64,000 nucleotides of DNA from Bradyrhizobium diazoefficiens (GTDB taxonomy: Bacteria; Pseudomonadota; Alphaproteobacteria; Rhizobiales; Xanthobacteraceae), in assembly GCF_016616235.1 (NCBI RefSeq), contig NZ_CP067100.1, positions 5,019,001 to 5,083,000 on the forward strand, written 5' to 3'. Below the pieces are notes generated by a model, which did no database searches, was not told where the DNA came from, and saw only the letters and a list, made by a program, of their open reading frames with translations. Both the position numbers and the translations under genes were made by a program. Below are positions 39,547 through 49,414 of this stretch, piece by piece. How positions within the stretch are numbered: position 1 is the stretch's first letter; each line of letters opens with the position of its first letter.

Positions 39547-40950
39547 TTATTCGATGGGCGCGCGCAAGGTGTGCCAGTCCGTCACCGACTGGAACGCATG
39601 CCCGGCGCGGGCGAGCACATCCTCCGACAGGTGCGGGCCGACAAGCTGCATGCTGAGCGGAAGACCGTCCGATGCCATGCCATTCGGCAGCGTGATGGTC
39701 GGACTGCCCGAGAAGTCGAATACCGCGGTGAAGCGCAAGATGCTGAGCAGGACGCTCGGATCGGCGCCGTATTCGCCCATCTTGGTCAGCGTCGGAGTCG
39801 GCACGGGCATGGTGGGAATCAGGAGCATGTCGATATCGCCGAACAGGGCGGCCAGGCTGCCGCAGAACCTAAGCCTCTCGTGATGAATCTGCGCGATTTC
39901 GACGCCGGTCATCGACCTGCCCTGCTCGATCAGCCGCGCCAGATCGGGGCCGTATTCCGACCTCCGCGCCGGATAGGTTTCGAGATGCGCCTCTGCGGTT
40001 TCGATCGAGCACATCGGAATCCACATGCTTACGAGCTTCTCGTAGGCCGGGAACCTGACCTCGCGGATATCGGCCCCGAGCGCCGCGAGCGTCCGCTCGG
40101 CTTCCAGCAACGCGGCGACCACCTGCGGATCGATCCCATTTTGAGTGTAGCTGCGGTCGACGCCGATCCGCAGGCCGCGGACCCCGTCACCGATCCCTGC
40201 AAGATAGTTCGGCACCGGCGCCTGCAGGGCCGTGGGATCGTTGACATCCGCCCCTGCGATGACGCTGAGCATGACGGCCGCATCGGACGCGCTCCGGCAC
40301 ATCGGCCCGACATGATCGAGCGAGTCGGCCAGGGGGAAGACGCCATAGCGGCTGACGCGGCCCCAAGTCGGCTTGATCCCGGTCAACCCGCAGGTTGCCG
40401 ACGGAAACCGGATCGAGCCGCCGGTGTCGCTGCCGATGGAGCCGAAGCAGAGCCCCGCCGACGACGCCACGCCCGATCCGCTCGAGGACGAGCCGACCCA
40501 GTAATCGACGCCCCAGGGATTGACCGGCGCCTGGTCGTTCGGATGATGGCTGGTGTAGGCGCCCTCGGTCATCTTCAGCTTGCCCAGCGTGACGGCGCCG
40601 GCCTGCTCGAGCCGGTCCACAATCGTCGCGTTGAAGGACGGGACGAACCTGGCGTGCATCGTGGTGCCGCCCGCCGTCGGCGCAAAGGTCGTGTAGCAGA
40701 GGTCCTTCAATCCGATCGGCACGCCGTGCAGCGGGCCGCGCCTGATTCCCTTGGCAAGCTCGGCGTCACAGCGCTTCGCCTGCGCCATGGCGCGCTCGGC
40801 AAGGACGAGCGCATAGCCGTGGAATTTGCCGTCGAGCCTGGCGATCCGGCTCAGCATGGCCTCTGTCACTTTCGAGGGCAGAAGCTCGCCGCGACGGAAA
40901 AGTTCGGAGAGCTCGGTGATCGACTTGTAGTGGATTGGATCTGCTGACAT
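39547..40950 (-). CDS. Amidase (amidase-signature family)
   Basis: 467 residues from ATG 40950; the longer open frame runs into the neighbouring gene antisense. Catalytic Ser-cis-Ser-Lys triad: K82 (GLKDLCYT), the cis-serine in the GSSSSGSG stretch at 153-160 and nucleophile S179 (DTGGSIRFPS). It hydrolyses an amide to acid plus ammonia. Close paralogue of the amidase at 47605, both in one leftward operon with an importer and formamidase-like enzyme. Confidence 0.93.
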   Translation of the reverse strand: MSADPIHYKSITELSELFRRGELLPSKVTEAMLSRIARLDGKFHGYALVLAERAMAQAKRCDAELAKGIRRGPLHGVPIGLKDLCYTTFAPTAGGTTMHARFVPSFNATIVDRLEQAGAVTLGKLKMTEGAYTSHHPNDQAPVNPWGVDYWVGSSSSGSGVASSAGLCFGSIGSDTGGSIRFPSATCGLTGIKPTWGRVSRYGVFPLADSLDHVGPMCRSASDAAVMLSVIAGADVNDPTALQAPVPNYLAGIGDGVRGLRIGVDRSYTQNGIDPQVVAALLEAERTLAALGADIREVRFPAYEKLVSMWIPMCSIETAEAHLETYPARRSEYGPDLARLIEQGRSMTGVEIAQIHHERLRFCGSLAALFGDIDMLLIPTMPVPTPTLTKMGEYGADPSVLLSILRFTAVFDFSGSPTITLPNGMASDGLPLSMQLVGPHLSEDVLARAGHAFQSVTDWHTLRAPIE

Positions 40951-41035
40951 CTGACAGCCCTGTTGTTGTCGGAAAAGACCTTGCCCACCGGCGCCGCGTA
41001 CGGCCGGGTTCGTCGCTACACGGCTCGGGATCCGC

Positions 41036-41797
41036 CTAGAACTGGACCCCGCGCGTGAGCGCACCATCGACCACCAGGTTGGTCCCGGTGATGAAGCTCG
41101 CAGCCTTGCTTGCAAGAAATACCGCGGCGTTCGCCATTTCCTGCGGCGTTCCCATGCGGCCGGTCGGGTTGAGTGCCAGCGCGGTCTTGTACAGCTCGGG
41201 ATTGCCGTCCTTGATCTGGTTCCAGACACCGCCCTCGAAGTAGGTATTGCCCGGCGACACCGAGTTGGCGCGGATGCCTTTGCCGGCGAGCTGGAAGGCG
41301 AGCCCCTGCGTGTAGTGAATGATCGCGGCCTTGAATGTGCCGTAGGGACCGCTGGCGAAATCGACCTCGCGACCCGAAACGCTGGAAATTGTGACGATCG
41401 CGGCGGCCTTGCTCTTCTCCAGATACGGCATCGCCGCATTCACCAGCCGCACCGTGCCCATCATGTCGGTGGAGAACTCCTTCTCCCAGCTCTCCTCGTC
41501 CTGCCCGATCGACAAGGCGCTGACATTGGCGACGACAATATCGATGCCGCCGAGTTTGGCGGCCATATCCTCCACCCATGCCTTGAGCGCCGGACCGTTG
41601 GAGACGTCGACCGCGCTGCCGAACGCAGCGACGCCCATCGCCTTGATCGCAGTGACCGCGCTGTCGACGTCGGCCCGGTTGCGCGCGCAGATGGCGACAT
41701 TTGCGCCTTCGGCCGCGAAGGTATCGGCGATCGCCCTGCCGATACCTTTGGTACTGCCGGTGACGAGAACCTTCGCTCCCTTGAGTCCGAGATCCAT
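41036..41797 (-). CDS. Short-chain dehydrogenase/reductase
   Basis: 253 residues from ATG 41797, eight bases after a GGAGG site (an ATG at 41803 is too close to it). TGSTKGIGRAI binds NAD(P); TISSVSG holds the serine and YGTFK the Tyr/Lys pair. The usual NNAG is ANVSA here. Its place between the importer and the second amidase suggests it oxidises an alcohol or reduces a carbonyl in the amide pathway. Confidence 0.87.
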   Translation of the reverse strand: MDLGLKGAKVLVTGSTKGIGRAIADTFAAEGANVAICARNRADVDSAVTAIKAMGVAAFGSAVDVSNGPALKAWVEDMAAKLGGIDIVVANVSALSIGQDEESWEKEFSTDMMGTVRLVNAAMPYLEKSKAAAIVTISSVSGREVDFASGPYGTFKAAIIHYTQGLAFQLAGKGIRANSVSPGNTYFEGGVWNQIKDGNPELYKTALALNPTGRMGTPQEMANAAVFLASKAASFITGTNLVVDGALTRGVQF

Positions 41798-41843
41798 GTT
41801 CATTCCCTCCCTATTGACGAATTGAAAGCACGCCAGAGGCCGT

Positions 41844-42569
41844 TCAGAGCAGAAGCTGTTCGCGCACGGTGTTCTCGTTGACCTCGCCGCCTGCAAGCGA
41901 CCACGTAATCTTACCCTTCTCCATAATGTAGCAGCGCTCGGCGATCGCGAGGATCGTGTCGAGGTTCTGCTCGACGAAGATGATGGTGGTTCCGAGCTCG
42001 TTGCGGAACGACCGTAGCGCTTCGCAAATGTGCTGGACTATCGAGGGCTGGATGCCCTCGGAGGGCTCGTCCAGAATCATCAGGGACGGATTTCCGATCA
42101 GCGCGCGGCCTATGGCGAGCTGCTGCTGCTCGCCGCCCGACATGGTGCCCGCGGCCTGCCGCCGGCGCTCCTTCAGCCTCGGGAAATACTCATAGACCAG
42201 TTCCGGCAGCTTCTTGCCGCCGGGACCGCCGATCAGCTCGCCGACCTGAAGGTTTTCCTCGACGGTCATTTGCGGAAACACGTCGCGCCCTTGCGGGATA
42301 TAGCCAAAGCCCGCCCTCGCCCGTGCGTCTGCCTCCAGCGCCGTGACGTCCTGCCCCATGAAGCGGATCGTCCCACGCCAGGTTTGCAGCAGGCCGATCA
42401 GGCAACGCATCAGGGTCGATTTGCCGACGCCGTTGCGCCCGATCACGCCGACGATCTCGCCGCGTGAAACCGACATGGTGACGCCCTGCAAGATCGGCGT
42501 CGCACCGTATCCCGCCCACAAGTCGGCGACGTCGATAATCCACTCGGAAGACGAAACATTAGTGAGCAT
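41844..42569 (-). CDS. livF: ABC transporter ATPase, LivF/UrtE type
   Basis: 241 residues from ATG 42569, overlapping the upstream ATPase end by 11 bases. Walker A GRNGVGKST, signature MSGGEQQQLAIGRAL and Walker B LMILDEPSEG. With its pair it drives uptake through the LivH/LivM permeases. The sequence style (FVEQNLDTILAIAERCYIME) is that of urea/short-amide members of the family rather than the amino-acid ones. Confidence 0.93.
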   Translation of the reverse strand: MLTNVSSSEWIIDVADLWAGYGATPILQGVTMSVSRGEIVGVIGRNGVGKSTLMRCLIGLLQTWRGTIRFMGQDVTALEADARARAGFGYIPQGRDVFPQMTVEENLQVGELIGGPGGKKLPELVYEYFPRLKERRRQAAGTMSGGEQQQLAIGRALIGNPSLMILDEPSEGIQPSIVQHICEALRSFRNELGTTIIFVEQNLDTILAIAERCYIMEKGKITWSLAGGEVNENTVREQLLL

Positions 42570-43278
42570 GGGTTTTACCCAGATAGATTTCCGCGACCTT
42601 CTCGTCCTGCAGAATGCTTTCAAGCGTGCCGCGCGCAAAAATCCTGCCGAGATGCAGCACCGTGACGCGCTGGGCGACCTGGCGCACGAAGGCCATGTCA
42701 TGCTCGACCACGAGCACCGTCATCCCCTCGGCATTGAACGACCTGATCAGCTCGCCGGTCTTGAAAGTTTCCTCAGGCGACATGCCGGCGGTCGGCTCGT
42801 CCAGCAGCAGGAGTTGCGGCTTCAACGCCAGCGCCATCCCGATCTCGAGCCATTGCTGCTGACCGTGCGACAGCGCGCCCGCGAGCTTGTTGCAATCCGC
42901 CGCAAGATTGAGCAGCGTCAGCAGGCGATCTTCCTCTGCGAGGCGATCCGACCCCGACAATCGCTCCTGCAGCGCTGTCTGGATGTTCTGCCGGACAGGC
43001 AGTTCCTTGAAGACGCTCGGGGCCTGCATCTTGATGCTCATGCCCCGCTGCACGCGCGCGTAGGGCCGCTCAGCCGTGATATCGACGGTGTCGAACAGAA
43101 TGCTGCCCTCGGTCGGCGGATAGAGCCCGACGATCAGCTTGAACAGCGTGCTCTTGCCGGCGCCGTTGGGTCCGATCAGGCAGTGGATCTCGCCGGCATT
43201 GACCGTGAGGTCGACGCCGGAAACGGCCGTCAATCCGCCGAAGCGCTTCGAGAGGCCTTTGACTTCGACCAGCGCCAT
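42559..43278 (-). CDS. livG: ABC transporter ATPase, LivG/UrtD type
   Basis: 239 residues. Walker A GPNGAGKST, signature LSHGQQQWLEIGMAL and Walker B LLLLDEPTAGMS; the signature and the VVEHDMAFVRQVAQ helix are those of UrtD-like ATPases. Two bases after the permease gene, so fully operonic. Confidence 0.94.
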   Translation of the reverse strand: MALVEVKGLSKRFGGLTAVSGVDLTVNAGEIHCLIGPNGAGKSTLFKLIVGLYPPTEGSILFDTVDITAERPYARVQRGMSIKMQAPSVFKELPVRQNIQTALQERLSGSDRLAEEDRLLTLLNLAADCNKLAGALSHGQQQWLEIGMALALKPQLLLLDEPTAGMSPEETFKTGELIRSFNAEGMTVLVVEHDMAFVRQVAQRVTVLHLGRIFARGTLESILQDEKVAEIYLGKTHAH

Positions 43279-43280
43279 GA

Positions 43281-44351
43281 TCAGGGCTCTTCCGGTTGCA
43301 AGCGGCCGGCCTCAGCCACCACTTCGCCACGCCGCCGGCCTCCCCGCCACCTGTCGGCCGCGAGCTTGCCGATGCCGAGCACGAAGCCTTGCGGAGCCAG
43401 CATCACCGTAGCGAGCAGCAGCGCCCCCATCAGCACCAGCGCCGCCTGCTGGCTGTAGACCGTGATGGTCTGAAAGCCGAACAGCAGCAGGAACGACCCG
43501 ACCAGCGTCGCGGTCAGATCGCTGCGTCCGGAGAATGCCACCCACACGATCGGCATCGCCGCCGCCGGCAAGCCGACGCTGGACGGCGTGATGAACTGTC
43601 CCCAGGACGTGTATAGCGCGCCGCTGAGGCCTGCGAGGCCGCTGCCGATCACGAAGGTCAACAGCTGATATTTCCGAACGTCGTAGCCCAGCATCTCCGC
43701 GCGCTGGGGATTCTCCCGCGTCGCCACGATGACGTTGCCGATCCCCGAATTCACCAGCATGCGCAGCGCAAGGTAGACGATCACGATCAGGGCGATCATG
43801 ACGTAATAAAGCGCCGAGCCCTCGACATAAAAGTCGCCTATGGTCAGCGGATCCATGCCTTTCATGCCGTTGAAGCCGTTCAGCCGCGCCGGCCCGATGT
43901 GCCATTCCGGTCCGGCCGTTTGTCCGAGGAAGAAGGCGAGCACCAGCGTCGCCGACAGCGTCACGATGCCGAAGAAGATGCCGTTGATGCCGCCCCAGAT
44001 CATGAAATAGCCGAGGATGCCGGCCGCGATCATCGCCAGGACGACAGCGAGCACGAGCGCGGCGATTGTCGCAGTGCCGCCGCCCATGTTGATCGCCAAG
44101 ACGCCGTAGCCATAACCGGCGATACCGAAGAAGAGCGTTTGGCCGAACGACAGCATGCCGCCATACCCCCACATCAGGCAGAGGCCGAGCGCCATGAAGA
44201 TCCAGATCAGGAAGTAGGCGAAATTGCCGACATCGTAGGAATCGGCGAACAGCGGATAGGCCAGCGCAGCCGCCAGCACCGTCAGGAAGCAGGACCAGAA
44301 GATCTTGCCGCGTCCGAGCGTCTGCGGCCCTTCCAGCAGCTTTAACATCAC
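43281..44351 (-). CDS. livM: ABC transporter permease, LivM/UrtC type
   Basis: 356 residues with about ten hydrophobic segments. Family motifs are MWGYGGMLSFGQTLFFGIAG near the N-terminus and GSGLAGLSGALYTSWGQFIT with the conserved loop ATRENPQRAEMLGYDVRKYQ. It forms the membrane channel with the LivH-type permease. It starts 9 bases after that gene. Confidence 0.94.
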   Translation of the reverse strand: MMLKLLEGPQTLGRGKIFWSCFLTVLAAALAYPLFADSYDVGNFAYFLIWIFMALGLCLMWGYGGMLSFGQTLFFGIAGYGYGVLAINMGGGTATIAALVLAVVLAMIAAGILGYFMIWGGINGIFFGIVTLSATLVLAFFLGQTAGPEWHIGPARLNGFNGMKGMDPLTIGDFYVEGSALYYVMIALIVIVYLALRMLVNSGIGNVIVATRENPQRAEMLGYDVRKYQLLTFVIGSGLAGLSGALYTSWGQFITPSSVGLPAAAMPIVWVAFSGRSDLTATLVGSFLLLFGFQTITVYSQQAALVLMGALLLATVMLAPQGFVLGIGKLAADRWRGGRRRGEVVAEAGRLQPEEP

Positions 44352-44360
44352 AGTCTCCCC

Positions 44361-45227
44361 TTAGCGGCCACGGCGAACCAGCACGCTGGATAGCCCTTCA
44401 GGCAGCACCCGGATGATGAGAATGACGGCGACCAGCATGCCGATCTGCCCGATGATCTGACCGTAGCTCGCATTCAAGGCCATCCGGATCATCGCCAGGA
44501 ATACGGCGGCCGGCGCCGTTCCGAGCAGCACGTTCGCTCCGCCGATCACCACCGTCACGAAGCTCTCGACTACGAAGGTCGCGCCCATGGTCGGGATCAG
44601 TGTCATGGTCGGTGCGTAGAGCGCTCCGCAAAGCCCGGCAAGGCCAGTTCCGATCCCGAAGCTGATCGCATAGATGCGGCCGGTGCGTGCGCCCAGCGCC
44701 TTGGCCATCGCCGCATTCTGCATCGTCGCGCGCGCGATCACGCCGAAGCGCGTCTTCATGAAGATGATATAGAGACCGGCCAGCACCGCCACGGCGCAGC
44801 CGAACAGCACCAGGCGGTAGGTCGAGAACGTATAGCCGCCGATCGCGAAGCTGCCCTCGGGTGTTCCGATGCCGCGCACGGCAGAGCCGACGATCAAGAG
44901 CATCGACTGCGTCACGATCAGGCTCAGTCCCCAGGTCGCGAGCAGCGAGTCCAGAGGGCGCTTGTAGAACCGCCGCACCACCAGAAACTCGACAAGGACA
45001 CCGATGAGGCCCGCCGTCAGCGCCGCCAAGATCTGCGCGACGGCGAGCGGCACCCCCAGATTGACCAAGCCAACCGTGACATAGGCTCCGCACATGATGA
45101 ACTCGCCATGCGCCATGTTGATGACACCCATCATGCCGAACACGATGGCGAGGCCTGCGGCCGACAGAATGAGGAACGCAAAGACGTCGGCAAACTGATA
45201 GAACAGCGAGAACAATTCAGCCGACAT
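44361..45227 (-). CDS. livH: ABC transporter permease, LivH/UrtB type
   Basis: 288 residues, eight or so membrane helices. Contains FGMMGVINMAHGEFIMCGAY, the strongly conserved N-terminal motif, and GTGLAGLCGALYAP. It is the first of the two permeases after the substrate-binding protein in the leftward operon. Confidence 0.94.
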   Translation of the reverse strand: MSAELFSLFYQFADVFAFLILSAAGLAIVFGMMGVINMAHGEFIMCGAYVTVGLVNLGVPLAVAQILAALTAGLIGVLVEFLVVRRFYKRPLDSLLATWGLSLIVTQSMLLIVGSAVRGIGTPEGSFAIGGYTFSTYRLVLFGCAVAVLAGLYIIFMKTRFGVIARATMQNAAMAKALGARTGRIYAISFGIGTGLAGLCGALYAPTMTLIPTMGATFVVESFVTVVIGGANVLLGTAPAAVFLAMIRMALNASYGQIIGQIGMLVAVILIIRVLPEGLSSVLVRRGR

Positions 45228-45316
45228 CTCGATCCCCTCGATGGCGGCGCCGCATCGCCGCGGCGCCGGCTTGCTTTGAAATCATCACGCCATCACGAGC
45301 AAGATCTGTGCCCGTG

Positions 45317-46558
45317 TCAGGACTTCTTGGGGAGATGGCTGGGCGTGTACTGATCCTTGTCGTTCTTCTTGGTCAGATCGCACCCGATCTCGCCTAGCCA
45401 ATAAGGTTGGATCGTGCCGTAGTCCTTTTCGATCTTCACCTCGTGTTTCGGCCCGACCGAGATCAGGCGCATGCGATGCGACGTGTGCTGGCTCTTCGGA
45501 TCGATGCAGACCTTGCCTTCGGGAGCGTCGATGCAAGCATCGCCCGTAGCGATGACCTTGCGCATGTCCTCAAGCTTGATCGACTTCGCCTTCTCGACCA
45601 GTGCCTTGTACATGTAGAGCGCGTTATAGGCGTTGTACCCCATGTCATTGATGTAGAGCTCGTCGGGGAATTTTGCGTGCCATCGCTTTTTGAACTCTGT
45701 CGCCTCCGGCGTGTCGATCTCTTCGAACCAGTTCGCGGTCGCGTGCATGTTGTTGAGCGCCGGCGGCTTGAACCGCTTGTGCTCGAAGCCGAGCATGACC
45801 TTGATCGACGAGCCCATCGGCAGGTTGAGATTAGCCGCGGCCGCCTGCTCGAAGAACGAATCCTGGGCCGCGCCGACATTGATCGTCAGCAGCCAGTCCG
45901 GCTTGGCTTTCTGGATATTCTGGATAGTCTGCGCGAACTGCGACACACCCAGCGGTATGAACTCCTCACCGACGACCTCGCCGCCGAGATCCTTCATGAT
46001 CTTGCGGTTCCATTCCGCCGAGATCTGACCGAAATTGTAGTCGGCGGCGATGACATAGACCTTCTTGCCGAACTTCTCCACCATCCACGGAATCAGTGTC
46101 GAGAACTGCTGCTCGGGCACCGCGCCCATGCTGATCATGCTGGCGTCGCAGACGCCGCCTTCATACTGGTTGGTGTAGAAATAGGGCGTCGTGGTGCGGT
46201 CGACGATCGGACGCAACGCCTCGCGCGAAGCCGAGGTAATGCCGCCGATCAATACGTCGACCTTGTCGCGATTGAGCAGGCGCCGGCCGAACTCCTGATA
46301 GCGCGCATTGTCGCCCTGCGGATCGAGATGGATCAGCTCGATCTGCCGGCCCAAAATGCCGCCGCTCTTGTTGATCTCCTCGACGGCGAGTTGCGAGCCG
46401 TGCAGCTTCGGCATGCCCATGAAGGCGAGATCGCCGGACACGTCCTCGAGCAGGCCGACCTTCAGCGGCGGCTCCGCCGCGCGCACAACACTCATCGACG
46501 CTGCGGTACCGAGCATGACGCCGAGCAAAACCATCCGTAACTTGCGTCCCGAATTCAT
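45317..46558 (-). CDS. Periplasmic amide/urea-type substrate-binding protein (Peripla_BP family)
   Basis: 413 residues. Signal peptide (KLRMVLLGVMLGTAASMSVV), then VGLLEDVSGDLAFMGMPKLH and LAVEEINKSGGILGRQIELI. It resembles the UrtA/FmdD/AmiC group more than the leucine-binding proteins, with GGITSASREALRPIVD and YFYTNQYEGGVCD. It delivers substrate, probably a short amide or urea derivative, to the LivHM permease. Confidence 0.9.
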   Translation of the reverse strand: MNSGRKLRMVLLGVMLGTAASMSVVRAAEPPLKVGLLEDVSGDLAFMGMPKLHGSQLAVEEINKSGGILGRQIELIHLDPQGDNARYQEFGRRLLNRDKVDVLIGGITSASREALRPIVDRTTTPYFYTNQYEGGVCDASMISMGAVPEQQFSTLIPWMVEKFGKKVYVIAADYNFGQISAEWNRKIMKDLGGEVVGEEFIPLGVSQFAQTIQNIQKAKPDWLLTINVGAAQDSFFEQAAAANLNLPMGSSIKVMLGFEHKRFKPPALNNMHATANWFEEIDTPEATEFKKRWHAKFPDELYINDMGYNAYNALYMYKALVEKAKSIKLEDMRKVIATGDACIDAPEGKVCIDPKSQHTSHRMRLISVGPKHEVKIEKDYGTIQPYWLGEIGCDLTKKNDKDQYTPSHLPKKS

Positions 46559-46591
46559 CGTGATGTCCCCTCTATTGAAAGCGGCTGGGTG

Positions 46592-47587
46592 TCATGGCTT
46601 GAGGTAATTCTTCAGGATGGACGCCCCCATCGTGTATTTGGGGTCGACCATGTTGCCGAGGCGCATGCGGCCGGCCTGGCTGAGCAGCATGTAGGCGTCG
46701 ATCTCGCCGAAGCCGTAGTCGGCGGCCATCCATCGCACGAGCTCGCGATAGGCGATGCGCGCCGCGTCCTCGAGCGGACGCGCGCTGCCGATCGTCATGA
46801 TGAAGTCCTTCGTCTCGAGCCGCGGCCAGGCGAAGCTCCAGTTCTTGATCAGGTCGACCTGGAGCGTGACGGTCGCGCGCTGCTCGAGCGCGACGCCGGA
46901 GAGCTCGCCGTCGCCCTGCGTCGCATGGCAATCGCCGACGTAGAGCATTCCCCCGTCAGTATGCACCGGGAAATAGATAATCGCGCCCGGAGCGACATCG
47001 GGGAGATCCATGTTGCCGCCGTGATAGTCCGGTTGCAGCGACGAGATCGCCTCGATCTCCGGCGAGACGCCGATGGTGCCGATGAACGGCTCGTAGGGCA
47101 GCGTGAGCTTGTCGTTCCAGCGCACGCCATTCCGGTCGACATGCAGCTTTTTCACGCGCTCCGGCAGCGGCGGATTGAGCAGCGCGGTCGAGCCGGTTCC
47201 GACCAGCCCGCCGAATTCCGGAATGATGCAGGTCGTGCCGGCCGGCTGCTCGCCCCGGGTCTCGACGTCGCGGATGTAGATCGCGAGGCAATCGCCCTTC
47301 GTAGCGCCTTTCACCGCGATCGGCCCGCATTGCGGATTGAGATAAGGGAAGTTGAGCTTGGCAGTGGGGCTGTCGGTGTCCTTGGTCAGCACGCCGCCGA
47401 AGGCATCTTCGGTCTCGACGACGACCACCCCGCCCGGATCGATCGATAGGGTCGGCTTGGCATAAGGACCATAGACGTAGTGGAAGCCGCCCTGCTGCTC
47501 GATCGTCAGACTATGCGTCGCGCCGGCCGCGCCCTTCGCGACGGCGCGCTTGGCCATGATGGACGTGTTCAACCAGTCTTCGGACAT
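46592..47587 (-). CDS. Acetamidase/formamidase family hydrolase
   Basis: 331 residues, all-beta FmdA_AmdA fold. Conserved segments include TEDAFGGVLTKDTDSP, CIIPEFGGLVGTGSTALLNP and the signature VGDCHATQGDGELSG with its metal-binding Asp/His. It hydrolyses formamide, acetamide or a similar small amide to acid and ammonia. Second gene of the leftward amide operon. Confidence 0.92.
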   Translation of the reverse strand: MSEDWLNTSIMAKRAVAKGAAGATHSLTIEQQGGFHYVYGPYAKPTLSIDPGGVVVVETEDAFGGVLTKDTDSPTAKLNFPYLNPQCGPIAVKGATKGDCLAIYIRDVETRGEQPAGTTCIIPEFGGLVGTGSTALLNPPLPERVKKLHVDRNGVRWNDKLTLPYEPFIGTIGVSPEIEAISSLQPDYHGGNMDLPDVAPGAIIYFPVHTDGGMLYVGDCHATQGDGELSGVALEQRATVTLQVDLIKNWSFAWPRLETKDFIMTIGSARPLEDAARIAYRELVRWMAADYGFGEIDAYMLLSQAGRMRLGNMVDPKYTMGASILKNYLKP

Positions 47588-47604
47588 GAGTTCGGCTCCT
47601 CGGC

Positions 47605-49005
47605 TCAGATCGCGGGATGACGCTTATGCCACTCGGTGACGCGCTGAAACGCATCGCCCGCGCGAACGAGGCCGGCCTCGTCGAAATGACGGCCGACGAA
47701 CTGGAAGCCGACCGGGCCACCATTCGCCGCGAAGCCGCCGGGCAACGTCACGGTCGGACTTCCCGTCATGTCGAACGGGCATGTGAAGCGGAGCAGGCCT
47801 CCGATCAGCGAGGCGTCCTCACCGAGCGCCGCCATCTTGGCAAGCGTCGGCGCAGCGAACGCCTGGGCCGGGATCGCGAGGAGATCGACCGCCTCGAACA
47901 GCGCACGCACAGCGCCGCGAAACGCTTCGCGCCGGAGCACGATCTTCTGATAATCCATGCCGGACTGCTGCCGGCCGAGATCGAGCAGACCCGCAAGTGC
48001 CGGGCCATACTCGTCCTTGCGCGCCGGATAGGTCTCCTCGTGCGCCACCGCGACTTCGATGCCGCAGAGCGGGAACCAGTCATCAATGATCGCCTTGGGA
48101 TCGGGAAAGGTGATTTCCTTGATCTTCGCACCGAGATCGGCCGCCACCCGCAAACTCTCGGCCAGCACCTTGGCCGCATCGCCATCGGTGCCTTCGCTGG
48201 TCCAGCGCCGATCGACGCCAACGGTCGCGCCGCGCAGATCGCCGGTCAGGCCGGCGAGATAATCGGGCACGGCCAGCGGCACCGCTGTCGTATCCCTCGG
48301 ATCCTGCCCCGCGATCACGCCGAGGATAGCGCCGCAATCGACCGCACTCCGCGCCATCGGGCCGATGTGGTCCAGCGTCGCCGCGAGCTCAAATGCGCCA
48401 TAACGGCTGACCCGTCCCCAGGTCGGCTTGAGTCCGGTGACGCCATTGGCGGCGGACGGAAAGCGGATCGACCCGCCGGTATCGGTGCCGAGCGAGCCGA
48501 AACAGAGGCCCGCGGCGGTAGCGACGCCGGACCCGCTCGAAGAGGCGCCGGGCCAGAGATCCGCGTTCCACGGATTTTTCGGCGGATCGATCTTCGGATG
48601 ATGGTCGGCGTAAGCGCCCTCGGTCTGCTGCAGCTTGCCGAGGATGATCGCGCCGGCATCCTTCAGCCGCGCCACGACCGTTGCATCCTCTGTGGGGCCG
48701 AAGTCGCGATGGATCGTCATGCCATGCGCGGCAGGCGCGCCCTTCGCCCAGCAGAGATCCTTCACCGCCACCGGCACGCCGTGCAGCGGCCCCTTGATCT
48801 TGCCGGACGCAATCTCCTTTTCGGCCGTGGCGGCATCGGCGAGAGCCGCGTCAGCCATCACATAGGCAAAACTCTTGAGCTTGCCATCGAGCTTTTCGAT
48901 CCGTCCGAGCATCGCCTTGGTCACTTCGACCGGCGACAGCTGCTTCGCCTGAATCTTTCGCCCGATGTCGACGAGCCCGAGATAGTGGAGATCTGTTTCC
49001 GCCAT
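47605..49005 (-). CDS. Amidase (amidase-signature family), first gene of the amide operon
   Basis: 466 residues. K82 (AVKDLCW), GASSSGSG at 153-160 and nucleophile S179 (DTGGSIRFPS) form the catalytic triad. It is paralogous to the amidase at 39547. The leader (49006-49267) contains an intrinsic terminator, and the divergent genes encode AmiC- and AmiR-like proteins, so expression is likely controlled by antitermination. Confidence 0.93.
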   Translation of the reverse strand: MAETDLHYLGLVDIGRKIQAKQLSPVEVTKAMLGRIEKLDGKLKSFAYVMADAALADAATAEKEIASGKIKGPLHGVPVAVKDLCWAKGAPAAHGMTIHRDFGPTEDATVVARLKDAGAIILGKLQQTEGAYADHHPKIDPPKNPWNADLWPGASSSGSGVATAAGLCFGSLGTDTGGSIRFPSAANGVTGLKPTWGRVSRYGAFELAATLDHIGPMARSAVDCGAILGVIAGQDPRDTTAVPLAVPDYLAGLTGDLRGATVGVDRRWTSEGTDGDAAKVLAESLRVAADLGAKIKEITFPDPKAIIDDWFPLCGIEVAVAHEETYPARKDEYGPALAGLLDLGRQQSGMDYQKIVLRREAFRGAVRALFEAVDLLAIPAQAFAAPTLAKMAALGEDASLIGGLLRFTCPFDMTGSPTVTLPGGFAANGGPVGFQFVGRHFDEAGLVRAGDAFQRVTEWHKRHPAI

Positions 49006-49103
49006 CGCTCTTCATTCTCCCGCTCTCATGACACACCGCCGCCTCGCGCATGCGTCACCGTTCTGGCGACGCGGACGCATCGCCAGCTTCTTCGGCGGCA
49101 AAC

Positions 49104-49147
49104 GAAAAAAAGCCACCCGTCCCTCCCGAATGAGGTGACGAATGGCT
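49104..49147 (-). terminator. Intrinsic terminator in the leader of the amide operon (attenuator)
   Basis: Reading leftwards, AGCCATTCGTC and GACGGGTGGCT form a stem (with G-U pairs) extended by CCTC/GAGG around the six-base loop ATTCGG, followed at once by seven T residues (49105-49111). It lies downstream of the promoter at 49275-49303 and about 100 bases before the first gene, the right place for an attenuator read through by an AmiR/ANTAR protein. Confidence 0.8.
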
Positions 49148-49274
49148 CAAATGCCGCGGCTATGATCTGTCGCTTTAGGGTCCGTGATCGAACGAAGCAC
49201 TTAGTGCAAGGAGCTGGACGTCATCGGCCAGATCGGCGCACGCGAGGTTCGACAGGTCGCCCTGTAGGAGAAAA

Positions 49275-49303
49275 GTCTAAGTAACTGCCTATCGCGTTGT
49301 CAA
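49275..49303 (-). promoter_or_regulatory. Sigma-70-type promoter of the amide operon
   Basis: Reading leftwards: -35 TTGACA (49298-49303), a 17-base spacer and -10 TTAGAC (49275-49280). The predicted start near 49267 gives an untranslated leader of about 260 bases carrying the terminator at 49104-49147. An 11-base palindrome, CGCGTTACGCG (49390-49400), lies between this promoter and amiC. Confidence 0.7.
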
Positions 49304-49414
49304 CGATGCTGTCTGCCTAAATTTCGAGAGTGCTGCGCAGCAAAACTGCAAGTCACTTGCGCTGTCATCGGCGATGATGATTTCATCTTCGCGTTACGCG
49401 ACCGAAAGCCGTCA

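Noticed and set aside
39472..40947. Plus-strand open frame opposite the amidase
   Set aside because: Shadow of the amidase gene; Arg/His-rich without domains. The same applies to 47617-49284, 45407-46540 and 5349-6815.
49148..49267. Search for the paired A1-G4 hexaloop hairpins of an ANTAR target
   Set aside because: Small stems such as ACAGG/CCTGT and GGC/GCC are visible, but I could not establish two hexaloops with the required A and G by eye. Only the terminator is reported; folding software is needed.
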